This document shows, in pieces, positions 36,812 through 45,042 of a DNA stretch of 64,000 nucleotides; the stretch's first letter is position 1, and the number at the start of each line of letters is the position of its first letter. The position numbers and the translations under genes were made by a program. The notes under the pieces are model-generated. The model made no database searches. It was given only the letters and a program-made list of their open reading frames with translations, and was not told where the DNA came from. The stretch comes from Allobosea sp. Root483D1 (GTDB lineage: Bacteria > Pseudomonadota > Alphaproteobacteria > Rhizobiales > Beijerinckiaceae): the NCBI RefSeq assembly GCF_001429505.1, contig NZ_LMJW01000016.1, positions 62,001-126,000 on the forward strand. The letters run 5' to 3'.

Positions 36812-37825
36812 ATGGACAACCCCGTTCTCGCCGAAGTCACCCGTGGCAATACGGTCGAATCGCGCCATCGCGGTGCGGTGGTCGTGGTCGATGCGGACGG
36901 GGCGGTGGTGCTCTCGCTGGGCGATGTCGAGCGTCCCGTCTTCCCGCGCTCGGCGGTGAAGGCGCTGCAGGCCCTGCCGCTGCTCGAAAGCGGCGCCGCC
37001 GACCGCTTCGGCCTGACGCCGACCGAGATCGCACTCGCCGTCGCCTCGCATTCCGGCGAGGAACGCCACGCCGAAACCTCGCTCGCCATGCTCAGGAAGG
37101 CTGGTCGCGATGCCGCTTGCCTCGAATGCGGCGCGCATTGGCCGATGGGCGAGGCGGCGGCAAGGGCCCTTTCCAAGGCCGGCCGCGAGCCGACCGCGCT
37201 CAATAACAACTGCTCTGGCAAGCATGCCGGCTTCATCTGCCTGTCCTGTGGCATAGACGAGGACCCGGCCGGCTATGTGAAGGGCACCCACCCCGTGCAG
37301 CAGGCGGTGCGCGCCGCGCTCGAGGAAGTGACCGGCGCTCCCCACAAGGTCGAGCTTTCCGGCACCGACGGCTGCTCGATCCCGACCTATGCGGTGCCGC
37401 TGAAGGCGCTGGCGCTGGGTTTCGCCCGCTTCGGCACCGGCAATGGCCTCGGTCCCAAGCGCGCCGATGCGGCGCGGCGCATCCGCGAGGCGGTCGCGGC
37501 CAATCCGTTCATGGTCGCCGGCACCGGCCGCTTCGACACCCGCTTCATGGAGGTCTTCGGCGCCCGCGCCTTCATCAAGACCGGGGCCGAGGGCGTCTAT
37601 TGCGGCACCTTGCCGGAACTCGGCTACGGCATTGCCCTGAAATGCGATGACGGCGCCGGCCGCGCCACCGAGATCGCCATGGCCGCATTGGTCGAGCGGT
37701 TCCTGTCGCGGCAGGGCGGCGACGAAGTGGCCTTCGCGCCCTTCCGCGAGACGGTCATGAAGAACTGGAACGGGATCGAGGTCGGCCGCGTCCGCGCGGC
37801 GGAGACGCTGCGGCCGCGCGCTTGA
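36812..37825 (+). CDS. L-asparaginase, Rhizobium etli type (class 3)
   Basis: A 337-residue AnsA/ReAV-like asparaginase, which hydrolyses asparagine to aspartate and ammonia in the cytoplasm and is unrelated to the E. coli enzymes. From memory of the R. etli enzyme, its catalytic Ser-Lys tandem and zinc site (S48, K51, S80, C135, K138, C189) map with an offset of one to S47 and K50 (PRSAVKAL), S79 (SHSGEE), C134 and K137 (NNCSGKHAG) and C188 (GTDGCS) here. A lysine at 256 in IKTGAEGVY may replace the second catalytic lysine. The ATG at 36812 has GGAG about 8 bases upstream. Probably monocistronic. Confidence 0.9.
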   Translation: MDNPVLAEVTRGNTVESRHRGAVVVVDADGAVVLSLGDVERPVFPRSAVKALQALPLLESGAADRFGLTPTEIALAVASHSGEERHAETSLAMLRKAGRDAACLECGAHWPMGEAAARALSKAGREPTALNNNCSGKHAGFICLSCGIDEDPAGYVKGTHPVQQAVRAALEEVTGAPHKVELSGTDGCSIPTYAVPLKALALGFARFGTGNGLGPKRADAARRIREAVAANPFMVAGTGRFDTRFMEVFGARAFIKTGAEGVYCGTLPELGYGIALKCDDGAGRATEIAMAALVERFLSRQGGDEVAFAPFRETVMKNWNGIEVGRVRAAETLRPRA

Positions 37826-37876
37826 CGGCAGTGGCGTGCCAGCGCGAGGTTCGGTTCTCGCCTCCGGTCTCGTGCG

Positions 37877-39553
37877 ATGCCGCCTGTTTCCTCGTCGGAT
37901 AAGAACATTTCCGCACTGGGGCGCGCCGGCGCCTTCGGCCGCGACCTGCTCGCCGGGCTGACGCTCGCGGCGATCACCATCCCCGAGCAGATGGCGACGG
38001 CCCGGCTCGGCGGCTTCGAGCCGCAGATCGGCTTCTACGCCTTCGTCGCAGCGACGCTCGGCTTTGCCCTGTTCGGGGCGAGCCGTCTCCTGACGGCCGG
38101 AGCGGATTCGACGATCACGCCGATCTTCGTCAGCGGCCTCGCGGCACTGGCGGCGGGCGGCGCGATCCCGCCTGGCGCTGCGACCTTGCTCGCCCTCCTG
38201 GTCGGGCTCGCACTCGTCATCGCTGGCCTGCTCCGGCTCGGCTGGGTCGCCGATCTCCTGTCGGTACCGGTGCTGACCGGCTTCCTCGCCGGCATCGCCG
38301 TACATATCGCGGTGTCGCAGCTTCCCGGCCTGCTTGGCATTCCCGGCGGCGGCCATCACATCGCCGGCCAGCTCGCGGCGCTCTGGCACGGGCTTGGCGG
38401 CGTCAACCTGATCTCGCTGGCGATCGGTGTTGGGACGCTGCTGACAGTGAACCTGTGCGAGCGCTTCGCGCCGCGCGTGCCGGGCGCACTGCTGGCGCTC
38501 GTGGCTACGACGGCAGCTGTGGTGCTCTTCAAACTGGAGACGCACGGCGTCGCCGTGCTCGGCGCCTTGCCTTCGGGCTGGCCGAGCTTCGTGCCGCCGG
38601 TGCTCGACTGGGCCGATATCCGCAGCCTCGTCCCGCTCGCACTCGTCATCGCGCTGGTGGTGATGATGCAGACGGCGACGGTGAGCCGCTCCTTCCGCGA
38701 TCCCGATGGTGGCGAGCCGAAGGTCGATCGTGATTTCATCGGGGTCGGCGCGGCGAACCTGTTCGCGGGCCTCGCCAGCACCTTTCCCGTCAACGCCAGC
38801 CCGCCGAGGACGGCCGTGGTCGCCGAGAGCGGCGGGCGCTCGCAGCTCGCGGCCGCGACGGCGGCGCTGATCGTGCTCGCGCTCGCCGTTGCCGGCGGCT
38901 CGCTGCTGGCGCAGGTGCCCGTGGCGGCGCTGGCCGGCGTGCTGCTGTTCGTGGCGCAGCGCATCGTCCGCGTCGACGTCATCCGGCGGATCGCGGGCCA
39001 GTCGCGCTCCGAATTCGCGCTCGTGCTGCTCACCGCCGTCGCGATCGTCTGGTTGCCAGTCGAGACCGGCGTCGCCGTCGGGATCGGTCTGTCGCTGCTG
39101 CATGGTGTCTGGATGACGACGCGCAGCGAGCCGGTCGAGCAATTGCGCATTCCCGGCACGACGATCTGGTGGCCGCCCGAGCCCGGCCGTCATGGCGAGC
39201 AGGTCGCGGGCGTGCTGGTGATCGCCTTTCCGGCACCGCTGCTCTTCGCCAATGCGGAGAGCTTCCGGCTTGGTGTGCTTGCCGCGGTGGCCGAGCGGAA
39301 GCCGAGCCTGCTCGTTCTCGATGCCGGCGGCATCCCCGTTATCGACTATACGGCAGCGCAGGCGTTACTCGCCGTGGCCGAGGCCTGCCGGCGCCGGGGC
39401 GGCACCTTCGCCATCGCCCGGGCCGAATCCGTTCGGGCGTTGCAGGCACTGCAGGATTTCGGCGTGGTCGCCGAGATCGGGGCCGAGCATGTCTTCCATA
39501 GCGTCGAGGAAGCGGTGAGGGCGCTCGCGCCCGCCGTTAGGGAGCCGTCATGA
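37877..39553 (+). CDS. SulP-family anion transporter with STAS domain
   Basis: A 558-residue membrane protein. About eleven or twelve hydrophobic segments fill residues 20-420, with the SulP opening LLAGLTLAAITIPEQMATARLGGF and the ASPPRTAVVAESGGRSQLA segment before the last helices. From about residue 440 a STAS domain follows (GVLVIAFPAPLLFANAESFR... LVLDAGGIPVIDYTAAQAL), as in sulfate, bicarbonate or dicarboxylate carriers. The substrate cannot be read from sequence. Its stop overlaps by 4 bases the start of a ParB-like gene, an uncommon partner. Confidence 0.9.
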   Translation: MPPVSSSDKNISALGRAGAFGRDLLAGLTLAAITIPEQMATARLGGFEPQIGFYAFVAATLGFALFGASRLLTAGADSTITPIFVSGLAALAAGGAIPPGAATLLALLVGLALVIAGLLRLGWVADLLSVPVLTGFLAGIAVHIAVSQLPGLLGIPGGGHHIAGQLAALWHGLGGVNLISLAIGVGTLLTVNLCERFAPRVPGALLALVATTAAVVLFKLETHGVAVLGALPSGWPSFVPPVLDWADIRSLVPLALVIALVVMMQTATVSRSFRDPDGGEPKVDRDFIGVGAANLFAGLASTFPVNASPPRTAVVAESGGRSQLAAATAALIVLALAVAGGSLLAQVPVAALAGVLLFVAQRIVRVDVIRRIAGQSRSEFALVLLTAVAIVWLPVETGVAVGIGLSLLHGVWMTTRSEPVEQLRIPGTTIWWPPEPGRHGEQVAGVLVIAFPAPLLFANAESFRLGVLAAVAERKPSLLVLDAGGIPVIDYTAAQALLAVAEACRRRGGTFAIARAESVRALQALQDFGVVAEIGAEHVFHSVEEAVRALAPAVREPS

Positions 39554-40165
39554 GCTATTCGGTCGAACCGCGCTTGCATCCGGTCGCCATCGCCGATCTC
39601 CGGCCGACGCAGATCACCGTCGGCATGCGCGAGGTCGAGATGAAGCGCATTCGCTGGCGGGCGGAGCGCGAAGAGAAGGGTGCGGATTTCCTCGGCCGGC
39701 ACGCCGTCCCGGTCGTCATCGGTTCGAAGCGTCGTCTCTATCTGATCGACCATCATCACCTTGCGCTCGCCTTGCACCTGGAGGGCGAGCAGGAGGTTCT
39801 GATCACGGTCGTTGCCGACTTGTCGCGACTGGGCAAGGACGAGTTCTGGAGCGTCCTCGACAATCGCTCCTGGATGCATCCCCTCGATGCCGAGAGCGGG
39901 CGGCGCGGCCATGAGGAGATCCCGCGCAAGGTCTCCAGCCTCGTCGACGATCCCTATCGCTCGTTGGCGGGCGCTGCGGCTCGCCGGCGGCTATGCCAAG
40001 ATCGAGGCGCCGTTCAGCGAGTTCCTCTGGGCCGATTTCCTGCGCCGACGCGTCAAGCCCGACCTCGTCAGGCGCTTCTTTCCCAAGGCGCTACGGACGG
40101 CGCTTGACCTGGCACGATCGCCTGAGGCCGAGCATCTGCCGGGCTGGTGCGGGCCTTCGGACTAA
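39550..40165 (+). pseudogene. ParB-like protein gene with a frameshift
   Basis: The first frame (39550 to about 39975) encodes HPVAIADLRPTQITVGMREVEMKR, VVIGSKRRLYLIDHHHLALALHLEG and IPRKVSSLVDDPYRSLAG, typical of the ParBc_2 family. The sequence then continues only in another frame as ALRLAGGYAKIEAPFSEFLWADFL to the stop at 40165. Rejoining the two needs two more bases in the GCGGGCGCTGCGG stretch near 39967-39979, as if one GC unit were lost; the repaired protein would have about 205 residues, a normal length. Either a recent mutation or a sequencing error. As written, the frame would run on to 40107 with an unrelated tail. It overlaps the SulP stop by 4 bases. Confidence 0.75.
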
Positions 40166-40168
40166 GCT

Positions 40169-41545
40169 TCAGCCGACGGAGTTGCCCTCGATCCGGATGC
40201 CGGCGGCGCGCTTGTCTTCGCCCTTGGTCAGGTCGCCGGTGACCGCCTTGCCGAATTCGGTGCCGACCACCGCGCCGAGCTTCGCCTCGCTGATCACATT
40301 ATTGGCGATCAGGGCGTTGCGCTCCTTTGCGACGAGTGAAACGGAGATGCCGATCCCGCTGCGCCGCACCATGTTGCCGGTCGCGACGAGGTTGCGCATC
40401 GCCCAGGACCAGCCGAGCGAGATGCCGATCTCGCTGGCGTTCTCGATGACGTTGCCGGTGACCGCCGCTTCCGCCTCGACATGCACGCCGATACCGCCGA
40501 CGAGCTCCTTGCCCTTCGGCGCCAGCCCCTTCTGCGCATTGCGGATGACGTTGTTGGCAAAGACCGAAAGGCGCCCGCCATGGTCGAGATTGGTGATGTT
40601 GGCACCCTGCGCGCAATCCTCGACCAGGTTGTTGGCGATGATCGCGCCCTCGAAGGCGAATTCCGAATAGAGCGCGGTCTCGCCGCAGCGCCGGCCCTGA
40701 TTGCCGAGGATCTGCACGGCCGAGCCGGAATTGTTTCGGATGAAGGTCAGCGCGCAGTCGCGCAGGCTGTTGCCTTCGATCAGGACGCCGCCGGCCCGGA
40801 ACAGGCTGATGCCGTTGCCGTTCGGCCCGTCGCCGCCGCCATCGTTGCGGATGCGGTTGATCCGGTTGCCCCTGACGAGGCTCTGCTCGTCGCCTGCTTG
40901 GCTGCGCCAGAGCTGGATGCCGTTATTCCCGCAATCCTCGACTGTATTGGCCTCGATCGAGAGCCCGCGCGAATCGAGCGAGAACAGCGCCGAATCCCGC
41001 ATCGAGCGGAAGCGGTTGCGCTCGATGCGCCCCGCCGTGCGGTTGAGCGTCAGCCCGACTGCACCGGCATTGGCGAACTCGCAGTCGGACAGAGCGAGAT
41101 CGAGCACCTCGTCGGCGTTGAGCAGGCCGGCCCGCTGGCCCGTCTTGATGTCGAGCCCGTCTAGTATGATCCCGGAGATGGCCGCACGCTTGATCCGCCG
41201 CGCCACCAGCAGCGGCCCGGCCTGTGCGGCGATGAACTGGGTCGCGCCCGGCACGCCGATCAGACGGGCATTCTCGGGCAGGACGACATTGGCGATGCGG
41301 TAGCGACCGGGCGCGACGATGAGAGGCGCATCGCGCTTGACCGCTTCGACCAGAGCGGCCTGGAGATGACGCGACTGATCCTCGGACGAGCCGGGGCGCA
41401 GGCCGAATTGCGTCGCTTCGAGCCCGAGCGTGCCGAGCGGGGCCGGTGTGTTGGGGCGCGGCGCCTGTGCCAGGACGGGACCGGCAGAGGCCGCGACCGT
41501 GCCGAAAAGGGCCGTGCGCAGCCAATCGCGGCGCGAGAGCGTCAT
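40169..41545 (-). CDS. TAT-exported right-handed beta-helix repeat protein (TIGR03808-like)
   Basis: A 458-residue protein with a clear twin-arginine signal (LSRRDWLRTALFGTVAASAG, then LAQA). The body has many short parallel-helix turns with N-x-(I/V) ladders such as IEANTVEDCGNNGIQLW, LIEGNSLRDCALTFIRNN and IIANNLVEDCAQGANI, the plan of pectate-lyase-like proteins. The family is alphaproteobacterial and has no known function; no obvious catalytic aspartates or arginines of true lyases stand out. The ATG at 41543-41545 has GGAGG about 7 bases upstream; an ATG at 41560 adds five residues. It converges on the ParB-like gene with 3 bases between. Confidence 0.85.
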   Translation of the reverse strand: MTLSRRDWLRTALFGTVAASAGPVLAQAPRPNTPAPLGTLGLEATQFGLRPGSSEDQSRHLQAALVEAVKRDAPLIVAPGRYRIANVVLPENARLIGVPGATQFIAAQAGPLLVARRIKRAAISGIILDGLDIKTGQRAGLLNADEVLDLALSDCEFANAGAVGLTLNRTAGRIERNRFRSMRDSALFSLDSRGLSIEANTVEDCGNNGIQLWRSQAGDEQSLVRGNRINRIRNDGGGDGPNGNGISLFRAGGVLIEGNSLRDCALTFIRNNSGSAVQILGNQGRRCGETALYSEFAFEGAIIANNLVEDCAQGANITNLDHGGRLSVFANNVIRNAQKGLAPKGKELVGGIGVHVEAEAAVTGNVIENASEIGISLGWSWAMRNLVATGNMVRRSGIGISVSLVAKERNALIANNVISEAKLGAVVGTEFGKAVTGDLTKGEDKRAAGIRIEGNSVG

Positions 41546-41608
41546 CGGAGCCTCCATCATGACCGCTCGGGTTCAAGAGGCGTGCCGAGGGCCTGGCGTT
41601 GCCCGAGC

Positions 41609-42583
41609 CTACAGGCCGAGCGCCTTGGCGATCTCGTCGGCGGCGGCAGTCGGCGCCATCTCGCCCGCGGCGACGGCGGCTTCCAGCTTCGGCGTGCGCG
41701 CCTTCAGGGCCGGATCATGCCGGAGCTTGGCCTGCAGCCGGTCCTGCACCATCGCCCAGATCCATTTGACGTCCTGCCGCCGGCGCTTCTCGGCGATCAG
41801 GCCTTTCGCCTCGAAGCGGGCGCGGTGGTCCTCGATCTTGGCCCAGAGTGCGTCGAGGCCGGCCCCGGTCAGGCCGGAGATGGTGACGACCGACGTCGAC
41901 CACAGCGGCGAGGTCGGCGCGAGGATGTGCAGTGCCGCCTTGTATTGCGCAGCCGCAGCACGCGCCGCGGTCGCGCCATCGCCATCGGCCTTGTTGACCG
42001 CGAGCATGTCGGCGAGCTCGATGATGCCCTTCTTGATGCCCTGCAATTCGTCTCCGGCATTGGGCAGCATCAGCACCAGGAAGAAATCGGTGAGATCGGC
42101 GACCGCCGTCTCCGATTGGCCGACGCCGACGGTCTCGACCAGGATAACGTCGAAGCCGGCGGCTTCGCAGAGCAGCATGGTCTCGCGCGTCTTGGCCGCG
42201 ACGCCGCCTAATGTGCCGGAGGAGGGGGAGGGCCGGATATAGGCGTTCGGATCGACGGCAAGCTGCGCCATCCGGGTCTTGTCGCCGAGGATCGAGCCGC
42301 CGCTGCGTGTCGAGGACGGATCAACGGCGAGCACCGCGACCTTGTGACCCCGGCTGGTCAGATAGCTGCCGAGCGCGTCGATCGTGGTCGATTTCCCGAC
42401 GCCGGGCACGCCGGTGATGCCGACGCGGATCGCCTTGCCGGTCTGCGGCAGGAGGCGGGAGAGCAGGGCCTGCGCCTGTTCGCGATGGTCGGCGCGCCGG
42501 CTTTCGGCGAGCGTGATCGCCCGCGCCAGCGCCGCGCGCTCGCCCTTGAGAATCGCATCGCCGAGCGCCGTGAGGTCGACCAT
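41609..42583 (-). CDS. meaB: Methylmalonyl-CoA mutase-associated GTPase MeaB
   Basis: A 324-residue G3E-family GTPase (ArgK/MeaB) that protects and loads adenosylcobalamin into methylmalonyl-CoA mutase. Walker A is GVPGVGKS at about residues 58-65; further motifs are [31 protein letters not shown] (switch) and VNKADGDG (base recognition). The C-terminal helical part ([17 protein letters not shown]) is the dimerisation arm. The ATG at 42581-42583 is used because the frame upstream is antisense to a hydrolase gene. The mutase genes it serves are present at 55979-60887, about 13 kb away and not in the same operon. Confidence 0.94.
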   Translation of the reverse strand: MVDLTALGDAILKGERAALARAITLAESRRADHREQAQALLSRLLPQTGKAIRVGITGVPGVGKSTTIDALGSYLTSRGHKVAVLAVDPSSTRSGGSILGDKTRMAQLAVDPNAYIRPSPSSGTLGGVAAKTRETMLLCEAAGFDVILVETVGVGQSETAVADLTDFFLVLMLPNAGDELQGIKKGIIELADMLAVNKADGDGATAARAAAAQYKAALHILAPTSPLWSTSVVTISGLTGAGLDALWAKIEDHRARFEAKGLIAEKRRRQDVKWIWAMVQDRLQAKLRHDPALKARTPKLEAAVAAGEMAPTAAADEIAKALGL

Positions 42584-42710
42584 GGCTGCTGGTAGCAAGA
42601 GAGCGGGCGCAGCGGAAGCAACGCTTTTTTGCTGGCAACGCTCCCCCAAGCCTCTTGCTAACGCACGAGGACGGTGGGACGAGTCGCGCGGGGTGTGGAG
42701 AGCGTGTGGC

Positions 42711-43817
42711 GTGTCCGGCTTGCGGTCCTTGGTTCTGGTCTCGCTGTTGTCATTCGTGCTTGCCGCTTGCGGCGGCCCGCCGCGCCAGCTGGTCGTGTCG
42801 GCGGCAAGGCCAGAGGACACTGCCAGCACGGTCCGCATTTTCGTTGCGACCTCGCGCGCCTCGACCAAGCAACCGGAGTACTTCAGCGGCGAGCGCAGCT
42901 CGGCGCTCGGGTTCGCCCGGCTCGACATCAGCGTGCCGCGCAGCCACAAGGTCGGCCAGCTCGAACTGCCGGGCAGCGTCACCAGCGCGGGCGATCCCGC
43001 CAGCCATTTCACCGTCGGCGGCGTCAAGCTCCTCTCCGAGCCGGAAATGCTGAAAGAAGTGAAGGCGGCGGTCGTCCAGCGCCCGCAGGCCGAGCGCGAG
43101 GTGCTCGTCTTCGTCCACGGCTTCAACACCAATTTCGCCGACGCTGCCTTCCGCTTTGCCCAGATCGTCACTGATTCCGGCTTCAAGGGCGTGCCGGTCA
43201 TGTTCACCTGGCCGTCCCGCGCCCAGATCCTCGCCTACCCTTATGATCGCGACAGTGCCGATTTCTCACGCGATGCGCTCGAGACGGGCCTGCGCGTGAT
43301 CTCTCGCGATCTCGGCGCCAACCGTTTCGACATCCTGGCGCATTCGATGGGGACGCTACTGACCGTCGAGACGCTGCGCCAGGCGGCGATCCGCGGCGAC
43401 GGCAGCTTCGGCGGCAAGCTGCGCAATGTCATGCTGGCGGCGCCCGACATCGACCTCGATGTGTTCAAGACCCAGCTCGCCACGATCAAGCGGCCGGTCA
43501 CCGTCTTCGTCTCCTCGGATGATCGCGCGCTCGATTTCTCGCGCCAGTTCGCCGGCGACAAGGCCAGGCTCGGGGCCATATCGGAGAAGGATACCGACGT
43601 CGTCGCCGATCTGCGCAGGTCGGGGGCGACGATCATCGATCTGTCGGCCGATCGCTCCAGCGACGACTACAACCACGGCAAGTTCGCGAGCACGCCGCGG
43701 ATCGTCGAGTTGATCGGAAAGCGGCTCGGCGCCGACGGCCTGGATGGCGGAACGGGCGGCGGCATGCTCGGCCTCGACTCCAAGGCCTCGCCCTCTTTCG
43801 TCGCGCGCGACGACTAG
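42711..43817 (+). CDS. DUF900-type alpha/beta hydrolase, predicted lipoprotein
   Basis: A 368-residue hydrolase. GTG at 42711 is the probable start: GGAGAG lies 8 bases upstream and it opens a short lipoprotein signal ending in the lipobox LAAC. The hydrolase domain shows [40 protein letters not shown] and the nucleophile serine in [16 protein letters not shown], all typical of DUF900; APDIDLDVF and [11 protein letters not shown] follow. It probably acts at the inner face of the periplasm. Substrate unknown. A paralogue of similar plan lies 184 bases downstream. Confidence 0.83.
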   Translation: MSGLRSLVLVSLLSFVLAACGGPPRQLVVSAARPEDTASTVRIFVATSRASTKQPEYFSGERSSALGFARLDISVPRSHKVGQLELPGSVTSAGDPASHFTVGGVKLLSEPEMLKEVKAAVVQRPQAEREVLVFVHGFNTNFADAAFRFAQIVTDSGFKGVPVMFTWPSRAQILAYPYDRDSADFSRDALETGLRVISRDLGANRFDILAHSMGTLLTVETLRQAAIRGDGSFGGKLRNVMLAAPDIDLDVFKTQLATIKRPVTVFVSSDDRALDFSRQFAGDKARLGAISEKDTDVVADLRRSGATIIDLSADRSSDDYNHGKFASTPRIVELIGKRLGADGLDGGTGGGMLGLDSKASPSFVARDD

Positions 43818-43818
43818 C

Positions 43819-43917
43819 GCATTTCCGCGGTTCTCTGAATCGCGGAAATGCTCCAGTTCTTTGTTTTATCGCATTTTCTTAATGCGAACCGGTATGCACT
43901 TCGCTCGAAAATACTCT
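43819..43917. repeat. Hairpin plus intergenic repeat, family C, copy 2
   Basis: GCATTTCCGCG (43819-43829) and CGCGGAAATGC (43841-43851) form a perfect 11-base-pair stem two bases after the hydrolase stop, followed by TTCTTTGTTTT, so it may terminate transcription. Next, 43864-43917 is the reverse complement of family C (CGAACCGGTATGCACTTCGC), including the short ATCGCATTttcttAATGCGAA stem. This fills most of the gap between the two paralogous hydrolase genes. Confidence 0.7.
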
Positions 43918-44001
43918 AGCTGCCTAATTCTGGCCGCGTTGGTCTGGCCTTAAGGGTTTTGCGGCCAGAAGGTCCGCGCCCCCCATTTCCGGACTTCGCC
44001 A

Positions 44002-45003
44002 GTGACCTCGCCTTCGCGACACGCCGTTTCACGCCGCTCCTTCGTTGCCCTGCTCGGGCTGGGGCTGGCCGGCTGTGGGCAGAGCGAGGCGTCGATCTCG
44101 CCCTTCGTCGGGCCGGCGGATTCGTCCAGCTTCGGCAAGGAGCCGCAGCTGCTCGTGGCCACGACGCGCAAGTCGACCGGCGATCGCCCGCCCTATTTCG
44201 CCGCCGAGCGCGGCAACGGGCTGACCTTCGCCGAGGTCAGGCTGTCGGCACCGGGGCGCGGCGTTGCCGCTCAGGTAAGTTCGGTCGTCAGCGGCGACTG
44301 GGCCGTGCTTGGGGTCACACGCCGCAGCGCTAACGATGCCGCCCGCGCCTTCGCCGATTCCGCGACCGGCCGCGACGTGCTGCTCTATGTGCACGGCTTC
44401 AACGAGACCTTCGAATCGGCCGCGCGCAGCGCCGGTCAGCTCTCGCATGCGCTCGCCTTCGAGGGCCGCACCGCCCTGTTCACCTGGCCGTCCGGCGGCG
44501 GCCTGCTCGCCTATGCCTATGACCGCGAGAGCGCGCTCTGGTCGCGCGACGGCTTCGTCCAGACCCTGAAGGCGCTGGTCGCCAACCCGACGATCGGGCG
44601 GATCAACATCGTCGCGCATTCGATGGGCAGCTTCCTGGCGCTGGAAGGCCTGCGCGAATTGCGCGATTTTGAAGGGCTGTCCGACCGGATCGGCGCCGTC
44701 GTGCTGGCCTCGCCGGATGTCGACATCGACGCCTTCGAGCAGATCGTGCCGAGGCTCGGCTCGGTCGCCCAGCGGATGACCGTGATCATCGATCCCGGCG
44801 ACAAGGCGTTGGCCGTTTCCTCTCGCCTTGCCGGCGGCGTCGCCCGCGCCGGCGCCGCCGACCGTGAGCGGTTGGAGCAGCTCGGCGTGCGCGTCGCCGA
44901 CACGGCCGGCCGCGGCTGGAGCCTGCTGCGCCACGACCTCTTCCTGTCGAACAGCGAGGTCACGCAGGTCGTGCGCCGTGCCATCGACCGGGCCCGATCC
45001 TGA
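44002..45003 (+). CDS. DUF900-type alpha/beta hydrolase, second paralogue
   Basis: A 333-residue relative of the preceding hydrolase, sharing LLYVHGFNETFESAARSAGQL, ALFTWPSGGGLLAYAYDRESAL and INIVAHSMGSFLALEGLREL, with the nucleophile in AHSMG and the ASPDVDIDAFEQ acid region. The N-terminus SRRSFVALLGLGLAGCGQ combines a twin-arginine pattern with a lipobox (LAGC), so this copy may be a Tat-exported lipoprotein, whereas the first copy has a plain Sec lipoprotein signal. The start is a GTG at 44002 without a strong ribosome site. Sequence divergence suggests an old duplication. Confidence 0.82.
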   Translation: MTSPSRHAVSRRSFVALLGLGLAGCGQSEASISPFVGPADSSSFGKEPQLLVATTRKSTGDRPPYFAAERGNGLTFAEVRLSAPGRGVAAQVSSVVSGDWAVLGVTRRSANDAARAFADSATGRDVLLYVHGFNETFESAARSAGQLSHALAFEGRTALFTWPSGGGLLAYAYDRESALWSRDGFVQTLKALVANPTIGRINIVAHSMGSFLALEGLRELRDFEGLSDRIGAVVLASPDVDIDAFEQIVPRLGSVAQRMTVIIDPGDKALAVSSRLAGGVARAGAADRERLEQLGVRVADTAGRGWSLLRHDLFLSNSEVTQVVRRAIDRARS

Positions 45004-45042
45004 GAACGGAGGCCGGGGCCTCCGTTCCGGGTTCTCGTCGCG

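Noticed and set aside
36656..39193. A very long minus-strand frame (over 800 codons) upstream of the alpha/beta hydrolase
   Set aside because: It is antisense to asparaginase and SulP genes, is made of Arg/Gln/Asp/His-rich low-complexity sequence typical of GC-rich shadow frames, and shows no domain.
39550..40165. ParB-like gene as part of a plasmid or chromosome partition system
   Set aside because: No ParA, no parS-like sites and no helix-turn-helix of true ParB; it is the small ParBc_2 type.
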